DNA of 6,403 bases, taken from the NCBI GenBank assembly GCA_900763175.1, contig CAAFJI010000212.1:1-6403 (forward strand), read 5' to 3'. Numbering within the stretch: position 1 is the first letter of the stretch; every line of letters starts with the position of its first letter. The stretch is from Lachnospiraceae bacterium. Its GTDB lineage: Bacteria > Bacillota > Clostridia > Lachnospirales > Lachnospiraceae. The notes under the pieces are model-generated. The model saw nothing but the letters and a program-made list of their open reading frames with translations, searched no databases and was not told the DNA's origin. Made by a program: the position numbers and the translations under genes. This document shows positions 1-6,051 of the stretch, piece by piece.

Positions 1-456
1 CCCTTTCGCCTTGAAAGTGGATTTTATCTTTTTACTGGTATCCCTTGCATACCATTCATTCATGATATTTCGGAATGGAGTAAAATCATCGTCCTCCCGG
101 AAGCTGTCTACATTCTCGTTGACTGCAATCAGGCGGACATTCTTCTGTCGCAGCAATTCCATATATTGTCCGACTTTCAGATAATCTCTTCCCATTCGGC
201 TCATATCTTTAATCAGAATCGTTCCGACTTTCCCCGACTCTACTTCTTTCATCATGGCAAGAAAGCCTGGGCGATCAAATCTTGTACCGGAGATACCATC
301 ATCAGTAAAATGAACAAGATTGGTAAATCCATGTTCTTTTGCATATTGTTCCAGCAGTTTCTTCTGGTTTGAAATACTGTTGGATTCCCCGTTTAATTCA
401 TCATCACGACTAAGACGTTCATACAACGCTGTCATGAATCCCTGTTTCTCTGTCAT
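1..456 (-). CDS. Large serine recombinase (TnpX-like), N-terminal 152 residues, cut by the window edge
   Basis: This protein catalyses site-specific excision and integration of a mobile element through a serine-linked DNA intermediate. The visible part is the resolvase catalytic domain. The Y12-x-R14-x-S16 motif holds the probable nucleophile Ser16. It is followed by an SISNQ stretch (27-31), DDGISGTRFDRPGF (52-65) and KDMSRMGRDYL (83-93), whose arginines belong to the usual active site. The family is normally about 500 residues or more, so the recombinase and zinc-ribbon/coiled-coil domains lie beyond the left edge. The start at 456 was chosen because a GGAGG lies 10 bases upstream; Met8 is a weaker alternative. 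The gene reads away from the disrupted traG, with about 440 bases of non-coding DNA between them. I infer that it is the recombinase of a separate element inserted into traG. The family call is firm; TnpX-like rather than another large serine recombinase subgroup is less so. Confidence 0.9.
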   Translation of the reverse strand, partial: MTEKQGFMTALYERLSRDDELNGESNSISNQKKLLEQYAKEHGFTNLVHFTDDGISGTRFDRPGFLAMMKEVESGKVGTILIKDMSRMGRDYLKVGQYMELLRQKNVRLIAVNENVDSFREDDDFTPFRNIMNEWYARDTSKKIKSTFKAKG

Positions 457-563
457 AGTCAGATGTCCTCCTTCCTTTGTTTATTAATTGCCTGTTCTCA
501 TCCCATATCCGTTCCTGTACCGGGTTCTGATGTTTCCGGGACGTATTAACCAAAAAAGACACG

Positions 564-579
564 CTGAATGCCTATTCAG
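564..579. repeat. Inverted repeat, 6 bp arms with 4 bp spacer
   Basis: CTGAAT (564-569) and ATTCAG (574-579) form a perfect short dyad about 110 bases upstream of the recombinase start. On the minus strand the hairpin is followed after five bases by six T residues, so it could act as a weak attenuator or terminator ahead of the recombinase. The stem is short, so this is tentative. Confidence 0.35.
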
Positions 580-604
580 TTCTGGTATCACTACGGGCAG
601 GCTG

Positions 605-658
605 TTTCGTTTTCAAGGTTCGTGTAAGAAGTAAAAAAGATTCTTACACTAAACGAAA
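605..658. repeat. Nested pair of perfect inverted repeats upstream of the recombinase
   Basis: The inner arms GTGTAAGAA (622-630) and TTCTTACAC (641-649) are a perfect 9 bp match around a 10 bp A-rich spacer. The outer arms TTTCGTTT (605-612) and AAACGAAA (651-658) are a perfect 8 bp match. The two sets together make a 54 bp dyad, though the left outer-inner spacing (9 bp) differs from the right (1 bp). CTTACAC recurs at 727-733. The size suits a protein-binding site such as a recombinase operator or attachment site, but function is inference. Confidence 0.6.
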
Positions 659-784
659 TGCTCAGAGGTCTTTTTACAGCCCCCTTACTGCATCTTTTTT
701 GATTTCGTGTCATCTTTTTAAAGTTCCTTACACAATCTCTGTACTGACGAAACAAAATACGGACATGTTTTGAAATTGTTTTTT

Positions 785-801
785 ACAAAATACAATTTTG
801 T
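785..801. repeat. Short hairpin, 7 bp arms with 3 bp loop
   Basis: ACAAAAT (785-791) and ATTTTGT (795-801) form a perfect stem within the AT-rich tail that replaces the traG 3' portion. A simple AT hairpin of this size may be coincidental, but it adds to the cluster of dyads between 560 and 890. Confidence 0.35.
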
Positions 802-826
802 TCTTTAAGGTAAAAAAATAAGCCTC

Positions 827-889
827 AAGAGACTTTTTAATCATTTTGGAGCTCCAACTCTTTAAAATTGATTGATTAAGAAGTCTCTT
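827..889. repeat. Long inverted repeat enclosing a 12 bp palindrome at the traG junction
   Basis: The left arm AAGAGACTTTTTAATCA (827-843) and right arm TGATTAAGAAGTCTCTT (873-889) pair over 17 positions with one mismatch. The 29 bp loop holds the perfect palindrome TTGGAGCTCCAA (846-857). The right arm ends about 12 bases before the last traG codon with clear homology. The position and symmetry suggest either the recombinase recognition site at the element end or a structured terminator that insulates the insert from traG transcription. A T-rich run (minus strand, about 811-817) lies beyond the left arm, which allows the second reading. Confidence 0.65.
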
Positions 890-1827
890 CAAACTTACTA
901 CACCTGCCGCCTGCTTGTAAATGGCATACTGCTTGACTGCAATGCTTTCCGGATTTCGCATCTCCAACCGTTCAAACAGGATATCCAGCGGAGACTGGTA
1001 TTCCTCATCGTCCTCTTTCACCTGGGCAGAACCTAACATTTCCATGATCATGGAGAAGTTCTGTTCCTCCGGCGGCGCTTCATGCAGAAGGTACAGCATG
1101 AGCGCCTGCAGCAAGGCGGTCTCACTTTTCTCCCAAAACGGGTCCGAACTCTGCGCCCCTTTCGGGGTAGTATTTCGGATCAGGTTGTTGATGAGCTTTA
1201 GCACATCCTTGTCATCCCGCACATAGGCAAAGGGATTGTAGCAAAAAGATGTCTCCGGGTTAATAAGATCAAACACCCGGACTTCATACCCTTCCCTCTC
1301 CAGCAGTCCTCCGGTTTTCCGAAGAAGCTCTCCCTTAGGATCGGTGACCACCATGGAACAGTTACACTGCATGATATTGACTACGGCGTATGCCCGGCTT
1401 TTTCCCGCACCGGAACCGCCCACCACCAAAACATTTAAGTTCCGTTTGTGCTTATAGCAGTCCAATCCCATGCGGAAGTTCTGGGTTAAAATGAGATTCT
1501 GGGTGTACCGCTTGTCCCGGTAACGCTTGCAGATGGAAGCTGCATCGCCCCATTTGGCAGAGCCATGCTCCACCCCTCTTCGATAATTTTTCTTCTGGGA
1601 ATAATAAATACCGATGCCTAACACATAGGCGATTGTGAATGTGAACACACACCGCAGCGTGTACGGCGTATAAGAAATAGAAAAAGGCTGATCCAGTTTT
1701 TCGGTCAGCACTTGTAAGATCTGTAACAGATTCGTATCCGGTTTTATGGCACAGGCAGTGATGGCGCCTGCCCACCAGACAACAGGCAAAAACAGCAGCC
1801 ACACCCAAAGGTCCGCACGTTTCCATG

Positions 1828-2106
1828 CTACCTCTGCGGGCTTCTCTCCTTCTTCGCTTTTTCACTCTTTGGCACTTCGTTTGCTGGTCCGTCTATCCTA
1901 TGAAAAGAATCCTCTCCGGGGATCAGGGCAAGGCTTCGCCCATTCTCCCAATGCATGTGAATCTGCCCGGCATCATCAATATATGCTACCGTTCCTTGTA
2001 ATCCCGGCGGCATCCCCGGCTCATCCATAAAGTCCAGGCAGAGCCTTGTTCCTTTCGGATACCGCTTTCGTAATTGTTCCACTTGTTTTTGATCGTACAT
2101 ACTCAT
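1828..2106 (-). CDS. DUF4314 family protein
   Basis: This is a small soluble protein of 92 residues, or 94 if started at 2112. It has the DUF4314 pattern: a basic RKRYPKGTRLCLDFM segment, a PG-rich turn, then GTVAYIDDAGQIHMHWENG and SLALIPGEDSF. The last two read as a small beta-barrel of the kind found in many ICE-encoded accessory proteins. Biochemical function is unknown. Three in-frame ATGs are available (2112, 2106, 2100). The GGGAGGG ribosome binding site touches the first and sits 7 bases from the second, so I chose 2106. It lies 12-18 bases after the upstream 103-residue gene, and its stop is one base before the ATG that would be expected for traG, which suggests translational coupling within the transfer operon. 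Confidence 0.82.
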   Translation of the reverse strand: MSMYDQKQVEQLRKRYPKGTRLCLDFMDEPGMPPGLQGTVAYIDDAGQIHMHWENGRSLALIPGEDSFHRIDGPANEVPKSEKAKKERSPQR

Positions 2107-2124
2107 AGACATCCCTCCCTTCTG

Positions 2125-2436
2125 TTACCAGAAGAAGCGCCTGCTGGTGTTTGGTTTCATGACCTTTAAGATCACGCTGTCAATGCCGTCGCTGTACCTG
2201 CCCATGGCAAGATACTTGTCCCGCAGCCGATTGAGGGCATTGCGAAGTTCCCGCTGTTCCTCGCTTATAATGGGAAGCCTTTTCTCGGAAAGCTCATAGG
2301 CTCGGACTTTCTGCAGCATGGCTTCTGTCTCTGGGTGAACCGTTCCCATCCGGCTCTGGGCTGCCAGCTCATCTTTGAGTGCCACTGTAAACATATTTTT
2401 CATGATGTTATCCGTTTTTAAATAGTAATCTGCCAT
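2125..2436 (-). CDS. Conserved-looking hypothetical protein of a conjugative element, 103 aa
   Basis: I do not recognise a domain here. The protein is soluble, largely helical by composition and has no membrane segment or signal peptide. It starts MADYYLKTDNIMKN, and its central part is rich in alternating charged and leucine residues (about 40-80), suggesting a short helical bundle. The start at 2436 is well supported by GGAGG eight to nine bases upstream. It sits between the ArdC-like gene (85-base gap) and the DUF4314 gene (12-18 bases) in the same direction, so it belongs to the transfer operon. A role as an accessory transfer or maintenance protein is only inferred from location. Confidence 0.7.
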   Translation of the reverse strand: MADYYLKTDNIMKNMFTVALKDELAAQSRMGTVHPETEAMLQKVRAYELSEKRLPIISEEQRELRNALNRLRDKYLAMGRYSDGIDSVILKVMKPNTSRRFFW

Positions 2437-2521
2437 CCCCGTTCCCTCCTATCTTTGTTACACCCAACATACCACAAGAACCCTGCAATAGCTATCCCAA
2501 CGGCGGAACTTTTTTAAGAAC

Positions 2522-3472
2522 CTATCGCTCCGGCTGTTTCTCTTTTTTCTCTTTCTTCGGTGCCTGCTTTGGAGGTTCCTCAAAAGAAAAATCATCTTTG
2601 GAAAAGGTCTGCTCCTGTTCCCCGAAATTTCGTTCCATATGGTTACGGATAGTATAGGCTGCCTGCCGGACATCATTTAAAAATCCCCGCAGTTCCTGGG
2701 GATCTTTCTGTCCATTTGCCTGCATCTCTGCCACTTTTCCAAACTGGAAGCCGGACACCTCTGCCCCATACCGCTTGCCAATCACATACGCAGCACAGTA
2801 TGCCTGGGCATTCACCTTCTTCCTTGCATAGTTCCCATCGTGCTGATCCAGGGCGGCACAAGCCAGTTCCCGGTTCACTGCATGGAATGTTGTATTCTCA
2901 TCCATTCCGTTGCGCACATAGACGGTACGCTGTTTCGGGATATACTGTGCCTGGATGCCCTCCGGCAGATTGTCTGCAATCTGCATCCGCACTGGCTGAT
3001 CCTTTAAGACTGCATGGATCAGTTCTTCCATGGAACGCTGTGGACGTTCCTCCAGCGGTTTCCCAGACATCTGGCTGATGTCAAATCCTTTACCGATGGC
3101 ATAGCCTGTCCGCATCTCCCCGTCTTTTTCATATTCCGTACTGACCATATAGGTGTAGCCATGCACCCCGGATTTCGGAGAACGGTGTTCTTTTTTCCAG
3201 TAATCATAGGATTTTACCACCGTTGCTTCTGGATTCTGTCCGTAGATCAACAGAAGGTTGGGTGTTTTCTGCGTATTGCACTGTGCCATAAAATCTAAAA
3301 ATCCCTTTAAAGAATCCCCGTTTTGGAACACCGCCTGTGCCTGGGCGTCTACCTCTGCCCATACTTCTTCCCTCTGCTGTTTTTTCATGGCTGCATATTC
3401 TTCTTTTGATAACTGCTGTTGTGGAGTTTTTTCTTCCCCTGCCCCACCAGGGATCATGTTCGTTAAATCCAT
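2522..3472 (-). CDS. ArdC-like protein with a degenerate zinc-peptidase motif
   Basis: The 316-residue protein resembles the ArdC architecture: an N-terminal single-stranded-DNA-binding fold plus a C-terminal zinc-peptidase-like domain, found on conjugative elements as an antirestriction factor. Residues 55-135 show the N-terminal pattern (GFLDFMAQC, NLLLIYGQNPEAT, YDYWKK, then a GxxFDISQMSGKPL end). The region near 195-236 aligns by eye with the peptidase helix, but the HELAH core is RELAC (201-205) and the later glutamate-bearing helix reads NAQAYCAAYV (221-230). The two zinc histidines and the third ligand therefore appear to be lost. The C-terminal tail is lysine-, proline- and glutamate-rich. 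Only 4 bases separate its ATG from the PcfB stop, so it is probably translationally coupled. I infer a non-catalytic DNA-binding or antirestriction role; ArdC is an identification by motif memory. Confidence 0.7.
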   Translation of the reverse strand: MDLTNMIPGGAGEEKTPQQQLSKEEYAAMKKQQREEVWAEVDAQAQAVFQNGDSLKGFLDFMAQCNTQKTPNLLLIYGQNPEATVVKSYDYWKKEHRSPKSGVHGYTYMVSTEYEKDGEMRTGYAIGKGFDISQMSGKPLEERPQRSMEELIHAVLKDQPVRMQIADNLPEGIQAQYIPKQRTVYVRNGMDENTTFHAVNRELACAALDQHDGNYARKKVNAQAYCAAYVIGKRYGAEVSGFQFGKVAEMQANGQKDPQELRGFLNDVRQAAYTIRNHMERNFGEQEQTFSKDDFSFEEPPKQAPKKEKKEKQPER

Positions 3473-3476
3473 AGCC

Positions 3477-4280
3477 TTACCTGCCTTTCACTTTCTTCTG
3501 TTCCCTTCTTTGTTGATTTCTCGGTTTTCTCCGGCTCTGCTGTTGCTTCTGCCGCTGTTTCTGTTCCGTTTCAATCTTTTTTAATTCCTGCCGGACAGAT
3601 GGTTTCTCCCCTTTCCAGCTAGTTTCCTGCCCGGAAAAAGAACCGCTGCTGTGCGAGGAAGGTCCGGACAGATTCCCTGCCTTCTCCGCCTGGGTAAAAT
3701 TTCCCTCCGAAGGAGAGACTTCCCCTACATCAAACAGATGCTCTTCTTCATCCAGTTCGAACTCAATGGTCCCTTCCGGCAGCACCACCTTTTCGGTCTT
3801 TGCCGGAAGTTCTTCTTTTGCTTCGGTTTTCTCGGTAAACTCTGCATCGATCACACGCTCTCCTTCCCGGACTGGCGCTTGTTCCACAACCGCTTCCCCG
3901 GCTTCGGATTTTACAAAGTCCAGATTCATCTTATCCAGCACCCGGTTCACCTTTGCCGCATCATCAGCAAACACCATGATCTCGGGAAACTGGGGGTTCT
4001 TCTTATCCCGGATGACCACATACAAAAGTCCCCTGGATTTGGCTTCCCCAGCAAACTCCCGCAGCCTGTCATGGGGAATGGTGAAAAATTTCATTGCCCG
4101 CTGTTCCTTTAACATCCAAAGCAGATTGGTCTTTCCCCTGGTCTTTTTCTGGTCCTTCATCACCGCAACGATCAGCACCGCCAGATTCTTTGCAATGCTC
4201 CCGCTGATCCGTAAGGTATGTTCCATGCCTTCCATGGAATACCGAACAATCTGATCTGCCGCATCACCGCCATAGTTCAT
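3477..4280 (-). CDS. PcfB-like protein, DUF3801 family
   Basis: PcfB-type proteins of Gram-positive conjugative systems are thought to link the relaxosome to the coupling protein. The 267-residue protein begins with a short amphipathic segment and an ISGSIAKNLAVLIVAVMKD stretch (26-44). It continues into the DUF3801 core, roughly residues 50-125, with GKTNLLWMLKEQ, KFFTIPHDRLREFAGEAKSRG, LLYVVIRDKK and PEIMVFADDAAKVNRVLDKM. The rest is a low-complexity, acidic then strongly basic Q/K/R-rich tail, common in the family. AGGAGG lies 9 bases before the ATG and overlaps the stop of the upstream relaxase fragment, so the two were co-translated in the ancestral operon. The gene looks intact. A function in recruiting the relaxase is family knowledge; here its partner relaxase appears broken. 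Confidence 0.85.
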   Translation of the reverse strand: MNYGGDAADQIVRYSMEGMEHTLRISGSIAKNLAVLIVAVMKDQKKTRGKTNLLWMLKEQRAMKFFTIPHDRLREFAGEAKSRGLLYVVIRDKKNPQFPEIMVFADDAAKVNRVLDKMNLDFVKSEAGEAVVEQAPVREGERVIDAEFTEKTEAKEELPAKTEKVVLPEGTIEFELDEEEHLFDVGEVSPSEGNFTQAEKAGNLSGPSSHSSGSFSGQETSWKGEKPSVRQELKKIETEQKQRQKQQQSRRKPRNQQRREQKKVKGR

Positions 4281-4294
4281 ACGCTCTCACCTCC

Positions 4295-5065
4295 TTACCG
4301 CTTCCGTTCTTCTTCCCTTCGTTGTTTCCCGGACGATTCCTGTATCTGCTCCTGTTCCTTTGCCTGTTTTAACCTCTCTTCCATCTCTTTCGACTGGATC
4401 TCAATCTGCTGGCTTAAACGGATCTTCTTCCGAAGTTCTTTTAATTCCCCGTTGATCTCCTGAATCCGCATACCGCCCGGTTCTTTTCGGTATAGCGTTC
4501 TTCGCTCCTTCATTAAGGAAAGCACCTGTTCCTCCAAAGGTTTCCGGTATGCTGCCAGCTCTTCCCTGGTGTTGATCCCCTCTTTTTGCAAAAACTCCAT
4601 CTGCCGGATGCGGAGATCCAGTTTTCGGATATCGGAACGGACCGCATAAGAAATCCGTTTCGGCTTCTGCTGAAGCACTCCCATCCGATACAGATAAGAA
4701 AAATACAGCTTTTGAAGTCCGGTAAGTTTCCTCTTTGGAAACTGCACCTGTGTTTTTCCATACACCTGTTGGATCTTTGGACGCAGGATCTTCTCCCGGA
4801 TCTCTGCCTCCCCATAGCCTTTTCCCAAGGAACGCAGACGGACATACCTCTCCATATCCGGTGTCTTTAATGCCGGATACTTCCGGTTCAGCTTCCAGGT
4901 ATAACCCCGCTTCTCCATTTCTTTTACAAACTGACTCCAGGAAAAGCTCACGCCAATGGCATCCCGGATATCCATGCGGATGACAGTCCTCCAGGTAGGT
5001 TTCCCTTCCCCTTTTGCAAAACTCTGCACCAGATGGTAGCCCTGTACCCCGCCTTTCTTATGGAA
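4295..5065 (-). pseudogene. MOBP relaxase, C-terminal piece, with an internal deletion
   Basis: About 256 codons of relaxase without a start. It opens mid-protein with FHKKGGVQGYHLVQSF, the motif that should directly follow the TKER end of the plus-strand fragment at 6052-6264. After QSFAKGE it jumps straight to GKPTWRTVIRMDIRDAI (junction near base 5006). In homologues as I recall them, some hundred residues carrying the HxDTDHxHNH metal-binding triad lie between these motifs, so the catalytic metal site seems deleted in frame. The remaining C-terminal half (MERYVRLRSLGKGYGEAEIREKI, then long charged coiled-coil helices) is typical. The first possible internal start is a GTG at 5029 without a ribosome binding site. 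The piece precedes PcfB by 14 bases in the usual order. It cannot encode an active nickase. Confidence 0.85.
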
Positions 5066-5229
5066 TGAAACTTTGGAAGGAGGATGATCCGAAACTGCCT
5101 ATGTTACCAATAAAGGAATATGAAAATCAGGTGGCGGATGGTGCCGATGGATATTGTATTTTAGGTCGAATGGCGAATGACTATAAAAAGTTGATCCATC
5201 CAGTGAAGAAATATCAAAGAGAACGTTAA
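5065..5229 (+). CDS. Unrecognised short reading frame, 54 aa, possible gene remnant
   Basis: The frame starts at an ATG that lies on the relaxase breakpoint and ends at a TAA at 5227-5229. The sequence (MKLWKEDDPKLPML, then YENQVADGADGYCILGRM, then a basic end) has a balanced charged composition that looks like real protein, but I recognise no family. There is no ribosome binding site before 5065. An internal AAGGAGG (about 5077-5083) is 17 bases from a second ATG at 5101, too far for efficient use. It is best read as the C-terminal remnant of a gene that was cut at the rearrangement point. It reads toward the oriT and MobC. Confidence 0.35.
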   Translation: MKLWKEDDPKLPMLPIKEYENQVADGADGYCILGRMANDYKKLIHPVKKYQRER

Positions 5230-5285
5230 AGAGAACTTGCATGGGGGAGTCGATTTGAATCGATGGAACTGGTTTGGCAAGCATA

Positions 5286-5305
5286 GCGTTTGGATATCCA
5301 AACGC
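5286..5305. repeat. Perfect 20 bp palindrome
   Basis: GCGTTTGGATATCCAAACGC equals its own reverse complement with no spacer. It lies four bases from a second hairpin (5309-5324). A dimeric DNA-binding protein such as the ribbon-helix-helix MobC or a transcription regulator would fit this symmetry. It could serve as a relaxosome site, an operator for the downstream operon, or both. Confidence 0.8.
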
Positions 5306-5308
5306 ACT

Positions 5309-5324
5309 TTGGGGAGAACCCCAA
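5309..5324. repeat. GC-rich hairpin, 6 bp arms with 4 bp loop
   Basis: TTGGGG (5309-5314) and CCCCAA (5319-5324) flank AGAA. No T run follows, so it is not a plausible intrinsic terminator. Its position between the palindrome and the ribosome binding site of the next gene fits an oriT stem next to a nick site, or a translational control structure. Confidence 0.65.
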
Positions 5325-5356
5325 TCCCCCGGCAGTCGAGAAAGGAGAGAAGTGAA

Positions 5357-5719
5357 ATGTTTTTTGCAGGAATGGCTCTTGGGATAGTGGCAGGCGCAGC
5401 CTTTGGCATTGGAATCATGTGCTGTGTAGTTGCCGGAAAGCAGGAGGATCAGCAGATGGAACAGATGCGGATACGCAGACAGAAGAAGGGAGAACTGAAA
5501 ACAATCCATTTCCGGGATCGGGAAGGAATAGAGAGGTTCTCCCTTTCGGATGGGGAAAGCCTTTGCATGATGGCAGAGGACGGAACGAAAGAGATTGGGC
5601 TCTGCCGCTTTGTGGATGGGAAGCAGGTGGATGTGAATGGGCAGATTTGGGAGATCGGGGAATTCCTCTGGCAGATGGAACGCAGGGGGATTCAGGTGTA
5701 TCCCTTAGAGACAGCATAA
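5357..5719 (+). CDS. Small single-TM protein of an ICE mobilisation region (DUF3789-like N-terminus)
   Basis: The 120-residue protein starts with a glycine- and alanine-rich membrane segment (residues 2-26, MFFAGMALGIVAGAAFGIG onward) ending in GKQ. This resembles the short DUF3789 proteins near mobilisation genes in clostridial ICEs. The second part (about 47-118) contains the pattern IHFRDREGIERFSLSDGESL, CRFVDGKQVDVNG, then EIGEFLWQMERRGIQVYPLE. This is reminiscent of small polyvalent-protein-associated domains of mobile elements, and I cannot name it with confidence. The start at 5357 has AGGAG nine bases upstream; earlier starts would run through the candidate oriT hairpins. It lies 23 bases before mobC in the same direction. 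The function is unknown, probably a membrane-anchored accessory. Confidence 0.75.
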   Translation: MFFAGMALGIVAGAAFGIGIMCCVVAGKQEDQQMEQMRIRRQKKGELKTIHFRDREGIERFSLSDGESLCMMAEDGTKEIGLCRFVDGKQVDVNGQIWEIGEFLWQMERRGIQVYPLETA

Positions 5720-5742
5720 AAGAAGGAAAGGTAGGTGGTCGA

Positions 5743-6051
5743 ATGAGAAAACGAAACCATGTAGTTCCTGTCCGTTTGAATGCGAAAGAACTTCGGCATC
5801 TGGACGGGCAGGTCGCAAAGAGTGGACTAAGCAGGGAGGAATTTTTACGTTCCCTGATCTTAGGCGCACAGCTTCAGACAAAGCCCTGTGAGCATCATGC
5901 AGAACTTCTTCGAAAGATTGCGGGACTTTGCAACAATGCCAACCAGCTTGCCCATGTTGCCAATGGCACCGGGATGGCAGGGGAAGCCAGCGTACAGGAG
6001 ATGCTCCGGATTTCCAAAGAGACCTGGCGTCTGGTGAAAGAGGAATGGTAG
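5743..6051 (+). CDS. mobC: MobC-like relaxosome accessory protein
   Basis: MobC proteins bind oriT and help melt it for the relaxase. The 102-residue sequence has a ribbon-helix-helix-like N-terminus (VVPVRLNAKELRHLDGQVAKSG, then SREEFLRSLILGA, residues 7-42). The MobC signature follows near the C-terminus, with IAGLCNNANQLAHVANGTG at about 59-77. The start at 5743 is preceded by AGGTGG five bases upstream. The gene appears complete. Its TAG stop is directly followed by the relaxase ATG, the tight coupling expected for this pair. Together with the candidate oriT it could still act in cis for mobilisation if a related relaxase is supplied by another element; that is inference. Confidence 0.88.
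   Translation: MRKRNHVVPVRLNAKELRHLDGQVAKSGLSREEFLRSLILGAQLQTKPCEHHAELLRKIAGLCNNANQLAHVANGTGMAGEASVQEMLRISKETWRLVKEEW

Larger units (their letters stand above)
457..901. other. AT-rich, hairpin-rich non-coding region; probable end of a nested mobile element
   Basis: I find no convincing gene between the recombinase start and the last recognisable traG codon. The traG reading frame continues to a stop at 728, but its sequence after 902 does not look like any coupling protein and is visibly more AT-rich. A 39-codon frame on the minus strand (about 622-741) has only a weak ribosome binding site and low-complexity content. The stretch holds at least four inverted repeats, listed separately. This fits a recombinase leader and element terminus, where large serine recombinases recognise imperfect dyads. 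The exact element boundary cannot be fixed without an uninterrupted traG for comparison; I place it at about 890-901. Confidence 0.5.
728..1804 (-). pseudogene. VirD4/TraG-type conjugative coupling protein, truncated at the 3' end
   Basis: Coupling proteins are membrane ATPases that bring the relaxase-DNA complex to the type IV secretion channel. Two hydrophobic segments lie near residues 1-20 and 50-69, as in VirD4. Residues 77-87 read RGVEHGSAKWG, a family hallmark. Walker A is GGSGAGKS (129-136), followed by VVTDPKGELL (152-161). Homology stops after AIYKQAAG at about residue 301 (base 902). The last 57 residues are AT-rich and unrelated, so Walker B and the rest of the motor domain (the family is about 600 residues) are missing. 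The remaining 3' half may lie beyond the inserted element to the left. The frame opens only at a GTG (1804) with no good ribosome binding site, while an ATG at 1826 with AGAGG upstream is out of frame by one base. The product is almost certainly non-functional in transfer. Confidence 0.85.
5241..5340 (+). other. Candidate origin of transfer (oriT) with clustered dyads
   Basis: Between the short remnant and the small TM-protein gene are three adjacent dyads: TCGATT-TG-AATCGA (5250-5263), the perfect 20 bp palindrome GCGTTTGGATATCCAAACGC (5286-5305), and TTGGGG-AGAA-CCCCAA (5309-5324), followed by a C-rich run. A non-coding stretch of stacked hairpins upstream of MobC and relaxase genes is where MOBP oriT regions normally lie, and MobC-type proteins bind such repeats. 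The nick site cannot be assigned from sequence alone. The region looks intact although the relaxase is not. Confidence 0.5.

Noticed and set aside
166..372. Plus-strand 68-codon open frame
   Set aside because: It lies antisense within the serine recombinase, has no ribosome binding site, and its product has no family-like pattern.
622..741. Minus-strand 39-codon frame starting at the ATG near 741
   Set aside because: It is short with only a weak AAGGAA upstream, and it overlaps the strong dyad at 605-658, which better explains the sequence.
880..905. Group II intron insertion in traG
   Set aside because: The sequence after the homology break does not start with a GTGYG-type 5' end, and no reverse transcriptase or domain V-like hairpin is visible in the window.
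2437..2521. Possible tiny membrane peptide (AVGIAIAGFLWYVG) in the gap before the 103-residue gene
   Set aside because: The frame has a hydrophobic stretch but no usable start codon after the preceding stop and no ribosome binding site. It may be a remnant only.
5419..5742. Upstream extension of the MobC frame
   Set aside because: It overlaps the well-supported small TM protein in another frame and has glycine/tryptophan-rich shadow composition. MobC homology begins at 5743.
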